DNA of 64,000 bases, taken from assembly GCF_016793485.1 (NCBI RefSeq), contig NZ_JAEULZ010000030.1, positions 62,001-126,000 on the forward strand, given 5' to 3'. This document shows positions 1 through 7,958 of the stretch, in pieces; within the stretch, counting starts at the first letter, position 1, and the number at the start of each line of letters is the position of its first letter. The stretch is from Mesorhizobium sp. (GTDB taxonomy: Bacteria > Pseudomonadota > Alphaproteobacteria > Rhizobiales > Rhizobiaceae). The position numbers were made by a program, and so were the translations under genes. Below the pieces are notes generated by a model, which did not search any database, had not been told where the DNA came from, and worked only from the letters and a program-made list of their open reading frames with translations.

Positions 1-186
1 TTCCGCGAGGAGGATTACGGCTTGCGGCTGCCGTGCCACAAACTCGTCGAGGACACGCTGGCGAAACTGCGTTCGAGTTCGGTGAAACAGATATTCGATG
101 AAGGCTTGCACGAGTTCCTGACCGACTTCATCCGCGACAACAACCGGCTCGGCGACGAGGTCGCGGCCAACTATCGTTTCCACTGA
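1..186 (+). CDS. alpha-E domain protein (DUF403), C-terminal fragment
   Basis: The reading frame is open from the first base to a TGA at 184-186, so only the last 61 residues are present. The tail reads IFDEGLHEFLTDFIRDNN followed by RLGDEVAANYRFH, which matches my memory of how alpha-E (COG2307) proteins end. In many proteobacteria this family sits with a circularly permuted ATP-grasp protein, a transglutaminase-like protease and the Anbu peptidase; the last two follow directly here, which supports the call. Its biochemical function is unresolved; a link to peptide tagging or ligation has been proposed for the cluster. The gap to the next gene is 10 bases, so the two are probably co-transcribed. 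Confidence 0.72.
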   Translation, partial: FREEDYGLRLPCHKLVEDTLAKLRSSSVKQIFDEGLHEFLTDFIRDNNRLGDEVAANYRFH

Positions 187-196
187 CGGGACCGCC

Positions 197-991
197 ATGA
201 GGCTGAAGATCTCGCACCGGACCGAATACAGCTACGACGCGCCGCTGCAGTATGCGTTGCAGCGGCTGCGGCTGGTTCCGCGCGGCGGCAAGACACAGAC
301 CGTCCATAGCTGGTCGCTGAAGGTCGAGGGCGCCACCGAGGAGGCGCGCTTCGTCGACCATTTCGAGAATGACACCCGGCTCGTCAGCATGGCCGATGAC
401 TCGACCAGGATCAGCATCGACGCGTGGGGAGAAGTCGAGACCTTCGACACGGCCGGCGTTTTCGGCGAGCATCGCGGTTTCGCACCGCTCTGGTTGTTCG
501 AGCACGAGACCGACCTGACGACGCCGGGTGAGGGCATCCGCGAGCTGGCCCATTCGGTCGGGCAGGGGTCTGAGCTGGATCGGCTGCACCAGCTGATGCA
601 CATCATCGGGGTCAGGGTGGCCTACACGATCGGCGCGACGCATGCCGGCACCACTGCCGAGCAGGCGCTGACGCAAGGGTCTGGCGTGTGCCAGGATCAC
701 GCGCATGTCTTTGCCGCCGCGGCGCGCGTTCTCGGATTTCCGGCGCGTTATGTCAGCGGCTACCTCATGCTGAACGACACGGTCGACCAGGCAGCCAGCC
801 ATGCCTGGGCCGAGGCGCATGTCCCGGGTCTCGGCTGGGTGGCGTTCGACCCCTCGAACGGCATCTCGCCGGACGAGCGCTATGTGCGGATGGCCGTCGG
901 TCGCGACTATCGCGACGCCATGCCGGTCTCGGGAATCCGCCTTGGATGGGCGGAAGAACAGCTTGCCGTCGCCATCACGGTAGAGCAGTAA
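197..991 (+). CDS. transglutaminase-like cysteine protease
   Basis: 264 residues. Residues 1-80 resemble the bacterial transglutaminase N-terminal domain (begins MRLKISHRTEYSY, typical of the family), and residues about 130-220 form the transglutaminase core. The catalytic triad is visible: Cys165 in GSGVCQDHAH, His202 in SHAWAEAHVP and Asp218 in WVAFDPSNG. Such bacterial proteins are generally cytoplasmic peptidases rather than cross-linking enzymes, and no signal peptide is seen. The gene lies between the alpha-E gene and the Anbu gene, an arrangement repeated across proteobacteria, so it probably works on the same unknown peptide substrate. The ATG at 197 lies just after the upstream stop. 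Confidence 0.9.
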   Translation: MRLKISHRTEYSYDAPLQYALQRLRLVPRGGKTQTVHSWSLKVEGATEEARFVDHFENDTRLVSMADDSTRISIDAWGEVETFDTAGVFGEHRGFAPLWLFEHETDLTTPGEGIRELAHSVGQGSELDRLHQLMHIIGVRVAYTIGATHAGTTAEQALTQGSGVCQDHAHVFAAAARVLGFPARYVSGYLMLNDTVDQAASHAWAEAHVPGLGWVAFDPSNGISPDERYVRMAVGRDYRDAMPVSGIRLGWAEEQLAVAITVEQ

Positions 992-1022
992 TCGCCGCGT
1001 AACTGCGGCCAGAAGCGATTCC

Positions 1023-1757
1023 ATGACCTATTGCGTTGGACTGAAGATCGACCGGGGACTCGTGTTCATGTCGGACACGCGCACCAATGCCGGCATCGAT
1101 TCCATCTCGACCTTCCGCAAGATGCACGTCTGGGAGAAGCCAGGAGACCGGGTCATCGTGCTGATGTCGGCGGGCAACCTCGCCACGACGCAGTCGGTGG
1201 TGAGCATGCTGGAGGAGCGGACGAAAGCGGCGAGCGAGCGCAATCCGAGCCTTCTGGAAGCGCCGTCTATGTTCCAGACGGCGCGGCTCGTGGGCAATAC
1301 GGTGAAGGAGGTAATCGCCAATTCTTCGCCTGATGGCGAGCGGGCGGACAGCTATTTCAACGCATCCTTCATTTTGGGCGGCCAGATCAAGGGCAGCGCG
1401 CCCCGTCTCTTCATGATCTATCCGGAAGGCAACTTCATCGAATCCAGCGACGACACGCCGTTCTTCCAGGTCGGCGAGACGAAGTACGGCAAGCCGATCA
1501 TCGTGCGCGCCTACGACAAGGCGATAAGCCTCGCGGAGACGGTGAAACTGCTGCTGGTTTCCTTCGATTCGACGCTCAAGTCCAACCTGTCGGTCGGCCT
1601 GCCGCTCGACCTGTTGTTCTATGAAAAGGACAGCTTCAAGGTGGGGCTGAGGAAGAGGATCGGCCAGGACGATCCCTATTACCGGACCGTGTCTGACGGC
1701 TGGTCGAACGCGCTGAAGAACGCTTTCAAGGCGCTTCCGGATTTTCCCGAAGACTGA
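1023..1757 (+). CDS. proteasome-type peptidase Anbu
   Basis: 244 residues of the proteasome beta-subunit-like Ntn-hydrolase fold. The N-terminus MTYCVGLKIDRGLVFMSDTR leaves Thr2 as the expected nucleophile after removal of Met. Asp18 matches the catalytic Asp17 of beta subunits, and Lys33 in FRKMH is close to the catalytic Lys position. The motif GETKYGKPII near residue 151 is a recognisable Anbu signature. There is no propeptide. Anbu (ancestral beta subunit) assembles into a ring-like or helical oligomer in the literature, and its substrate is unknown. The alpha-E and transglutaminase genes immediately upstream are its usual partners; the ATP-grasp partner would lie left of the window. Confidence 0.92.
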   Translation: MTYCVGLKIDRGLVFMSDTRTNAGIDSISTFRKMHVWEKPGDRVIVLMSAGNLATTQSVVSMLEERTKAASERNPSLLEAPSMFQTARLVGNTVKEVIANSSPDGERADSYFNASFILGGQIKGSAPRLFMIYPEGNFIESSDDTPFFQVGETKYGKPIIVRAYDKAISLAETVKLLLVSFDSTLKSNLSVGLPLDLLFYEKDSFKVGLRKRIGQDDPYYRTVSDGWSNALKNAFKALPDFPED

Positions 1758-1819
1758 TTTTTGGCGTTTCGGGTCTCGCTTCCCTTCGGTAGGGTCGTTT
1801 GCGCGCGCCGGGAGGAATG

Positions 1820-3247
1820 ATGGACAACGACGATTTTCGCAAATGGTCGCACCGGGCGGCGGACTGGGGCGCGGATTACCGCGCCACCCTTCGCGACAGG
1901 CCCGTACGGGCGCAGACCCAACCCGGCGAGATCGCTGCGCGGATCGGCTTGTCGGCTCCCGAGGAGCCGGAGGCCATGGAGGCGATCTTCGCCGATTTCG
2001 AACGCGATATCGTGCCCGGCATGACCCACTGGCAGCATCCGCGCTTCTTTGCCTATTTCCCCGCCAACGCCGCGCCGGTTTCGGTGGTCGCGGAATATCT
2101 CGTCAGCACAATGGCGGCCCAGTGCATGCTCTGGCAGACGTCGCCGGCGGCAACCGAACTGGAAACGAAGGTCATCGACTGGCTGCGGCAGGCGCTCGGC
2201 CTGCCGGGCGAGTTCTCCGGCGTGATCCAGGATTCCGCTTCGTCCGCGACGCTGTCGGCGGTGCTGGTGATGCGCGAACGAGCGCTCGGCTGGGCAGGCA
2301 ACCGCGCGGGGCTTTCGGGCCAGCCGCGCATCCGCATCTACTGTTCCGATCAGGTGCACACCTCGATCGACCGCGCAATCTGGGTCGCGGGCATCGGCGA
2401 GGAAAACCTCGTGCGCGTGCCGACCGGCGGACGCTGGCGTTCGATGCAGACGGCAGCGCTCGAAGCGGCGATCGAGGCGGACAGGGCCGCCGGGTTCCTG
2501 CCGGCGGGGATCATTGCGAGCGTGGGCGGTACAAGTGTCGGCGGAACCGACGACGTCGCTGCTGTTGCGGCGATTGCGAAGAAATATGGGCTCTATCTGC
2601 ATGTCGATGCGGCATGGGCCGGCTCGGCCATGATCTGTCCGGAGTTCCGGCATTTCTGGTCCGGGGTGGAGCATGCAGACTCCGTCGTCTTCAACCCGCA
2701 CAAGTGGCTTGGCGCGCAATTCGACTGCTCGGTCCATTTCGTGCGCAATCCGGAGAGCCTCGTGAGGACGCTTGCGATCCGGCCCGAATATCTGAAGACG
2801 CAGGGCAAGGACGGCATCGTCAACTATTCGGAATGGACGGTGCCGCTGGGGCGTCGTTTCCGGGCGCTGAAGCTTTGGTTCCTGCTGCGCGCGCACGGAC
2901 TTGAAGCGCTGCGCGAGATGATCCGCAACCATGTCCGCTGGAGCGAGAACCTCGCCTCCCGGCTGGCGGAAGTGCCGGGCTTCGAGATCGTTACCGAGCC
3001 GATGCTGTCGCTGTTCACGTTCCGCCATCAGCCTTGCGACGAGCAGATGGCCGACGAACACAATCTTGCGCTGGTGGACGCGATCAACAATGACGGCCGC
3101 ATCTACCTGACGCAGACGCGCGTCGACGGGCGCGTGGCGATCCGCTTCCAGGCCGGGCAGTTCGAGGCCACCGAAGCGGATGTAGACATGGCCTTCGGTG
3201 TGATCACGGAGATCGCCGCGCGCGTTACCGCAGGTGCGGCTCGGTAG
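1820..3247 (+). CDS. PLP-dependent amino acid decarboxylase (group II)
   Basis: About 475 residues of the group II pyridoxal-5'-phosphate decarboxylase family (aromatic-L-amino-acid, tyrosine, tryptophan or glutamate decarboxylases). The PLP-binding lysine lies in VVFNPHKWLGAQFDCS. The PLP-stacking and aspartate region is HVDAAWAGSAMICPE, and the substrate-side N-terminal segment HPRFFAYFPANAAPVS is typical of aromatic amino acid decarboxylases. The exact substrate cannot be read from sequence. A GGAGGA ribosome site at 1811-1816 is followed by tandem ATGs at 1817 and 1820; spacing favours 1820. The gene is separated from glpR by a 100-base gap and probably belongs to neither flanking operon. 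Confidence 0.88.
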   Translation: MDNDDFRKWSHRAADWGADYRATLRDRPVRAQTQPGEIAARIGLSAPEEPEAMEAIFADFERDIVPGMTHWQHPRFFAYFPANAAPVSVVAEYLVSTMAAQCMLWQTSPAATELETKVIDWLRQALGLPGEFSGVIQDSASSATLSAVLVMRERALGWAGNRAGLSGQPRIRIYCSDQVHTSIDRAIWVAGIGEENLVRVPTGGRWRSMQTAALEAAIEADRAAGFLPAGIIASVGGTSVGGTDDVAAVAAIAKKYGLYLHVDAAWAGSAMICPEFRHFWSGVEHADSVVFNPHKWLGAQFDCSVHFVRNPESLVRTLAIRPEYLKTQGKDGIVNYSEWTVPLGRRFRALKLWFLLRAHGLEALREMIRNHVRWSENLASRLAEVPGFEIVTEPMLSLFTFRHQPCDEQMADEHNLALVDAINNDGRIYLTQTRVDGRVAIRFQAGQFEATEADVDMAFGVITEIAARVTAGAAR

Positions 3248-3300
3248 CGAAGTTTCGTTAGCGATAAATGCGCGTCGGACGCGCGCTGCCTTTTATACGG

Positions 3301-3335
3301 CTTTCGTTTTGATGCCTTTGTGCTAAAAACGAAAG
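3301..3335. promoter_or_regulatory. palindromic operator candidate before glpR
   Basis: A perfect 10-base inverted repeat, CTTTCGTTTT and AAAACGAAAG, is separated by 15 bases and ends 13 bases before the glpR start codon. A further half site, TTTCGTTA, lies at 3253-3260. The TTCG/CGAA core is like that of GlpR operators in other bacteria, and the same words recur before glpD. This suggests autoregulation by GlpR. Binding is inferred. Confidence 0.6.
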
Positions 3336-3348
3336 TCGGAGGCGCCAA

Positions 3349-4113
3349 ATGTTCCTATCCTCTAGGCACAACGAAATCGTTCAGATGGCCAAGGACCAGG
3401 GCCGCGTTCTGGTCGATGATCTCGCCCAGCATTTTTCCGTCACGCCGCAGACGATCCGCAAGGATCTCAACGATCTGTGCGAACAGCGGTTGCTGACGCG
3501 CATCCATGGCGGCGCGCTGTTTCCATCCGGCATCGAGAATGTTGAGTATGAGGCGCGCCGCAAGATCGCCGCCGACGAGAAGGACGCGATCGGCCGTGCG
3601 GCGGCTCGCCTGATACCCGACCACGCCTCGCTGTTCATCAACATCGGCACGACGACCGAGGCTGTCAGCAAGGCGCTTCTCGACCATGACGGGCTGATGG
3701 TGATCACCAATAACATCAATGTTGCCAACAGGATGCGGGTCTATCCCTCGATCGAGGTGGTCATCGCGGGCGGCGTCGTGCGCGGCTCGGATGGCGGCGT
3801 GGTCGGAGAGGCTGCGGTCGACTTCATCAAGCAGTTCAAGGTCGACTATGCGGTGATCGGCGCATCGGCGATCGACCATGATGGAGCGCTGCTGGATTTC
3901 GACTTTCGCGAGGTGAAGGTCGCGCAAGCGATCATCGCCAATGCGCGACACGTCATCCTTGTCGCGGACGCGACAAAATTCGAGCGCACCGCGCCTGTCC
4001 GCATCGGCCATCTCAGCCAGGTGAACACCTTCATCACCGACCGCTGCGACCTGACTGCGATCCGCGATAGATGTCGAGATGCAGGCGTCGATCTTGTGGA
4101 GACCGCGCGGTAG
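3349..4113 (+). CDS. glpR: DeoR-family glycerol regulon repressor GlpR
   Basis: 254 residues. An N-terminal DeoR-type winged helix-turn-helix (residues about 6-60, with VTPQTIRKDLNDLCEQ as recognition region and RIHGGA closing the wing) is followed by the DeoR sensor domain that binds a phosphorylated sugar or polyol. In the sensor, FINIGTTTEAVS and NNINVANRM form the phosphate-binding loops. The family member beside glpD normally senses glycerol-3-phosphate. The start has a good GGAGG at 3338-3342. The gene is followed directly by an intergenic region rich in TTTCG/CGAAA words and then the glp operon, so it is expected to repress both itself and that operon. Confidence 0.92.
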   Translation: MFLSSRHNEIVQMAKDQGRVLVDDLAQHFSVTPQTIRKDLNDLCEQRLLTRIHGGALFPSGIENVEYEARRKIAADEKDAIGRAAARLIPDHASLFINIGTTTEAVSKALLDHDGLMVITNNINVANRMRVYPSIEVVIAGGVVRGSDGGVVGEAAVDFIKQFKVDYAVIGASAIDHDGALLDFDFREVKVAQAIIANARHVILVADATKFERTAPVRIGHLSQVNTFITDRCDLTAIRDRCRDAGVDLVETAR

Positions 4114-4160
4114 ACGAAACCACGTCTCTATTTCGTTTGACATTCGTTATGATTTCGAAA
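4114..4160. promoter_or_regulatory. clustered GlpR-like half sites before glpD
   Basis: Between the glpR stop and glpD there are several TTCG/CGAA words: ACGAAA at 4114-4119, TTTCGTTT at 4131-4138, ATTCGTTAT around 4142-4150 and the palindrome TTTCGAAA at 4153-4160. ACGAAA and TTTCGT form an inverted pair. The stretch is clearly more AT-rich than its surroundings, as expected for a promoter/operator. It probably controls the glpD-glpSTPQUV-glpK transcription unit. The exact promoter could not be fixed. Confidence 0.55.
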
Positions 4161-4218
4161 TAATTCCGATACGCTTTCGATCAGAAGCCAAAATGGTGCA
4201 GTGCGAAAGCGAGGAGGA

Positions 4219-5754
4219 ATGTTGGACGCGTCCCCCATCCATGACGTCTTTGTCATCGGCGGCGGCATCAACGGATGCGGCATTGCCCGCGACGCCGTGG
4301 GCAGGGGATATTCCGTCTATCTGGCCGAGATGAACGACCTCGCCAGCGGCACGTCGTCGGCCTCCACGAAACTCATCCACGGCGGCCTGCGCTATCTCGA
4401 ATATTACGAGTTCCGGCTGGTGCGCGAGTCTCTGATGGAGCGCGAGGTGCTCTGGAAGAATGCGCCGCACATCATCTGGCCGCTGCGGTTCGTATTACCT
4501 TTCGCGAAGGATGGCCCGCGCCCGGCCTGGATGGTGCGGCTGGGGCTGTTTCTTTACGACCACATCGGCGGGCGGAAACTCTTGCCGGCCACGCGCACGC
4601 TCGACATGCGCACCGATCCGGCGGGCAAGCCGCTGAAGCCGATCTTCGCGCGCGCCTTCGAGTATTCCGACGGCCGCGTGAACGATGCGCGTCTCGTCGT
4701 GCTGAATGCGCGCGACGCCGCCGACAAGGGCGCGACGATCCGCACCCGCGCCAAGGTATCGGAAGCGCGCCGCGACGGCGACGTCTGGTCGGTCACGGTG
4801 AAGGACCTGCGCAGCGGCGATGTCGATGTCGTGAAGGCGCGGCTGCTGGTGAATGCGGCGGGCCCATGGGTCGACCACGTGCTGGCGGAAACGATCGGCC
4901 AGAACGACGTCCACAATGTGCGTCTGGTGCAGGGCAGCCACATCGTGGTGCGCAAGAAGTTCGACGATCCGCGCGCCTATTTCTTCCAGAACAAGGATGG
5001 CCGCATCATCTTCGCCATTCCCTATGAGGAAGAGTTCACGCTGATCGGCACGACCGATCGCGATTATCCCGGCGACCCCCACAATGTGCGCATCAGCGAC
5101 GAGGAAATCCGCTACCTCTGCGATGCCGCGAGCGAGTATTTCACCGAGCCGGTGAAGCCCGAGGATATCGTCTGGACCTATTCCGGCGTGCGACCGCTCT
5201 ATGACGACGGCGCGTCCAAGGCGCAGGAAGCGACGCGGGACTACGTGCTGAAGGTCGATCACCCGCACGGGCAGGCGCCGCTCGTCGATATCTTCGGCGG
5301 CAAGATCACGACCTATCGGCGGCTTTCCGAACACATGCTGGAGAAGATCGAGCACCTTCTGGGCAAGAAGGGAAAGTCCTGGACCGCCGACGCGCCGCTG
5401 CCGGGAGGCGACTTTCCGGCGACCGGCTTCGACGCGCAGGTGGCAAAGCTGCAGTCTGACTATCCGTTCCTCGACGCGCGTTTCGCCCGTCGCCTGACCC
5501 GGCTCTACGGGACGCGGGCGCGCATGGTGCTCGGTTCGGCGAAGTCGCTTGCCGAGCTTGGGCGCAGTTTCGGGGCCGATCTCTACGAGGCCGAGGTCCG
5601 CTATCTGATCGACCAGGAATGGGCGGTGACGGCGGAAGATGTGCTGTGGCGCAGGACCAAGCGGGGGCTCGTGCTGAGCCCTCAGGAGACCGCGACACTC
5701 GAAGAATACATGAAGGGATTTCCACGCGGCTTGCAAATTGCTGCCGCGGAATAG
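4219..5754 (+). CDS. glpD: FAD-dependent glycerol-3-phosphate dehydrogenase
   Basis: About 511 residues. It oxidises sn-glycerol-3-phosphate to dihydroxyacetone phosphate at the inner membrane, passing electrons to quinone. The FAD dinucleotide-binding loop is VIGGGINGCGIARDA (residues 12-26), followed by TSSASTKLIHGGLRYLEYYE, the flavin-adjacent signature of GlpD. A second conserved block is DIFGGKITTYRRL near residue 365. The C-terminal domain of aerobic GlpD is present. A GAGGAGGA at 4211-4218 precedes ATG 4219 very closely; GTG at 4201 or TTG at 4222 are alternative starts. It is the first gene of the glycerol operon after glpR. Confidence 0.95.
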   Translation: MLDASPIHDVFVIGGGINGCGIARDAVGRGYSVYLAEMNDLASGTSSASTKLIHGGLRYLEYYEFRLVRESLMEREVLWKNAPHIIWPLRFVLPFAKDGPRPAWMVRLGLFLYDHIGGRKLLPATRTLDMRTDPAGKPLKPIFARAFEYSDGRVNDARLVVLNARDAADKGATIRTRAKVSEARRDGDVWSVTVKDLRSGDVDVVKARLLVNAAGPWVDHVLAETIGQNDVHNVRLVQGSHIVVRKKFDDPRAYFFQNKDGRIIFAIPYEEEFTLIGTTDRDYPGDPHNVRISDEEIRYLCDAASEYFTEPVKPEDIVWTYSGVRPLYDDGASKAQEATRDYVLKVDHPHGQAPLVDIFGGKITTYRRLSEHMLEKIEHLLGKKGKSWTADAPLPGGDFPATGFDAQVAKLQSDYPFLDARFARRLTRLYGTRARMVLGSAKSLAELGRSFGADLYEAEVRYLIDQEWAVTAEDVLWRRTKRGLVLSPQETATLEEYMKGFPRGLQIAAAE

Positions 5755-5792
5755 AAGCTGAACCCAAGAGTATCAGCCTGGGAGGAGGCGAA

Positions 5793-6875
5793 ATGCTCGA
5801 ACTGCGGAATGTGACGAGAACCATTGCCGGCGTGGATCATATCCGCGACGTGTCGCTGACGCTTCGTCACGGCTCGCTGAACGTGCTGCTCGGGCCGACG
5901 CTTTCGGGCAAGACCAGCCTGATGCGGATCATGGCCGGGCTGGACGTGCCGACGGCCGGTTCCGTCTGGTTCGACGGGGTCGATGTGACCGGCGTGCCGG
6001 TGCGGCGGCGCAACGTTGCGATGGTCTACCAGCAGTTCATCAACTATCCGTCGATGACCGTCTACGAGAACATCGCCTCGCCGTTGCGTGTCGCCGGTGC
6101 CGACGATGCGACGATCAAGCGAGAGGTCGGGCGCGCGGCCGAACTGCTGAAGCTCACGCCCTATCTGGCGCGCACGCCTCTCAATCTTTCGGGCGGACAG
6201 CAGCAGCGCACGGCGCTGGCGCGCGCCATCGTCAAGAACGCCTCGCTCGTTCTTCTGGATGAGCCGCTGGCCAATCTCGACTACAAGCTGCGCGAGGAAT
6301 TGCGCGAGGAACTGCCGAAGATATTCGCCGCAGCCGGCACGATCTTCGTCTACGCCACGACCGAGCCGCACGAAGCGCTGCTGCTCGGCGGCAACACCGC
6401 AACGCTGTCGGAAGGCCGCATCACGCAATTCGGCCCGACGATCGAGGTTTTCCGCCGCCCGAACGATCTGGTGACGGCGAGGACATTCGCCGATCCGCCC
6501 CTGAACACCATCGTGCTCAGGAAAAGCGGATCGAGCTTCAAGCTTGATGGTGGGGTGAACCTCCCTGTGCCGGCTGACCTCGCCGGTATAGCCGACGACG
6601 AGTACACGATCGGCTTTCAGCCCCACCATCTTTCTTTATCCGCGTCCCGCCCGGAGGCGGTGCCGATCCGGGCGAAGGTCACGGCGTCCGAGATCACCGG
6701 CTCGGAAAGCTTCGTGCACCTGGATTTCGCTGATGTGCGCTGGGTGATGCTGGCGCACGGCATCCATTCGTTCGAGCCGGACCAGGAGATCGAGGTCTTC
6801 CTCGATCCGCGCCACATCATGATCTTCGATTCAAGCGGCCGCTCGGTGAGCGCCCGCGACAGAATGGCGGCTTAG
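5793..6875 (+). CDS. glpS: glycerol ABC importer ATPase GlpS
   Basis: About 360 residues, CUT1/MalK-like ATPase with a C-terminal TOBE-type regulatory domain. Walker A is GPTLSGKTS (34-42), the Q loop is MVYQQF, the signature LSGGQ (132-136) and Walker B LVLLDE (152-157) are intact. The switch region reads VYATTEPHEA, so the usual His is Thr190. This is the partner of GlpT, whose own signature is degenerate. In Rhizobium leguminosarum the glpSTPQUV genes encode the glycerol importer. The start is ATG 5793, after GGAGGAGG at 5781-5788. Confidence 0.9.
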   Translation: MLELRNVTRTIAGVDHIRDVSLTLRHGSLNVLLGPTLSGKTSLMRIMAGLDVPTAGSVWFDGVDVTGVPVRRRNVAMVYQQFINYPSMTVYENIASPLRVAGADDATIKREVGRAAELLKLTPYLARTPLNLSGGQQQRTALARAIVKNASLVLLDEPLANLDYKLREELREELPKIFAAAGTIFVYATTEPHEALLLGGNTATLSEGRITQFGPTIEVFRRPNDLVTARTFADPPLNTIVLRKSGSSFKLDGGVNLPVPADLAGIADDEYTIGFQPHHLSLSASRPEAVPIRAKVTASEITGSESFVHLDFADVRWVMLAHGIHSFEPDQEIEVFLDPRHIMIFDSSGRSVSARDRMAA

Positions 6876-6879
6876 GACC

Positions 6880-7953
6880 ATGGCGCGCATCGAGTGCAAC
6901 CACATCCGCCATGCCTACACGGCGAATCCGACATCGCCGAAGGACTATGCGCTGAAGGAAGTGAACCACGTCTTCGAGGATGGCGGCGCCTATGCGCTGC
7001 TCGGGCCGTCCGGTTGCGGCAAGACAACCCTGCTCAACATCATCTCCGGCCTGCTGCAGCCGTCGCACGGCGAGCTGCGCTTCGACGGCCGCGAGGTGAC
7101 CAACCTATCGACGCAGGAACGCAACATCGCGCAGGTGTTCCAGTTCCCGGTCATCTACGACACGATGACGGTCTACGACAATCTTGCCTTCCCGCTGCGC
7201 AACCGGTCGGTTCCCGAAGCCGATGTCGACCGGCGCGTGCGCGAGACGCTGGAGATGACGGGGCTTGCCGACATGGCGAAGCGCCGCGCGCGCGGCCTGA
7301 CGGCGGACCAGAAGCAGAAGATTTCGCTGGGGCGCGGGCTGGTGCGCCACGACGTCAACGCCATCCTGTTCGACGAGCCGCTGACCGTCATCGACCCGCA
7401 CATGAAATGGGTGCTGCGCTCGCAGTTGAAGCAGCTCCACAGGCGCTTCGGCTACACCATGGTCTATGTCACACACGACCAGACGGAAGCGCTGACCTTC
7501 GCCGAGCAGGTCGTCGTCATGTATGACGGCGAGATCGTCCAGATTGGCACGCCGGCCGAGCTCTTCGAGCGGCCCAAGCACACCTTCGTAGGCTACTTCA
7601 TCGGCTCGCCGGGCATGAATGTGGTTCCGGTTTCGGTCGATGGCCGCAGCGCGAGGCTCGGTGGCCAGACGATCGAGTTGCCGGGTGCTGTGCCTTCGTC
7701 CAATGGGGCAGGGAGGACGGAACTCGGCGTGCGGCCGGAATATGTTCGGCTGTCGGAGAACGGCATTCCGGCGACGATCACCAAGGTCGAGGATATCGGC
7801 CGCCACCGCGTCGTGCATGCGAATGTCGAGGGTCACCACATCGCGGCCATCGTCGCGGAACACGCCGAAATTCCGGCCGATCCGAAGATCGCCTTCGATC
7901 CGGCAGGCATCAACCTCTACGCCGATTCCTGGCGTGTCGAGCTGGGAGGCTGA
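6880..7953 (+). CDS. glpT: glycerol ABC importer ATPase GlpT
   Basis: 357 residues, second ATPase of the importer, with the same MalK-like layout as GlpS. Walker A GPSGCGKTT (42-50), Q loop VFQFP, Walker B ILFDE (162-166) and the switch His199 in VYVTHDQTEA are all canonical. The ABC signature is not: position 140-144 reads LTADQ instead of LSGGQ. GlpS and GlpT therefore complement each other's defects. The C-terminal 120 residues form the regulatory domain. The gene starts 4 bases after the glpS stop, consistent with a single operon. It is not related to the MFS glycerol-3-phosphate antiporter that is also called GlpT in enterics. Confidence 0.9.
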   Translation: MARIECNHIRHAYTANPTSPKDYALKEVNHVFEDGGAYALLGPSGCGKTTLLNIISGLLQPSHGELRFDGREVTNLSTQERNIAQVFQFPVIYDTMTVYDNLAFPLRNRSVPEADVDRRVRETLEMTGLADMAKRRARGLTADQKQKISLGRGLVRHDVNAILFDEPLTVIDPHMKWVLRSQLKQLHRRFGYTMVYVTHDQTEALTFAEQVVVMYDGEIVQIGTPAELFERPKHTFVGYFIGSPGMNVVPVSVDGRSARLGGQTIELPGAVPSSNGAGRTELGVRPEYVRLSENGIPATITKVEDIGRHRVVHANVEGHHIAAIVAEHAEIPADPKIAFDPAGINLYADSWRVELGG

Positions 7954-7958
7954 CGGCC

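Noticed and set aside
1679-3061. 460-codon minus-strand ORF opposite the decarboxylase
   Set aside because: Arg-rich antisense shadow; the plus strand has clear PLP motifs.
4495-5736. 413-codon minus-strand ORF opposite glpD
   Set aside because: It is a shadow of the high-GC glpD frame, rich in Arg/His/Ala, with no family resemblance.
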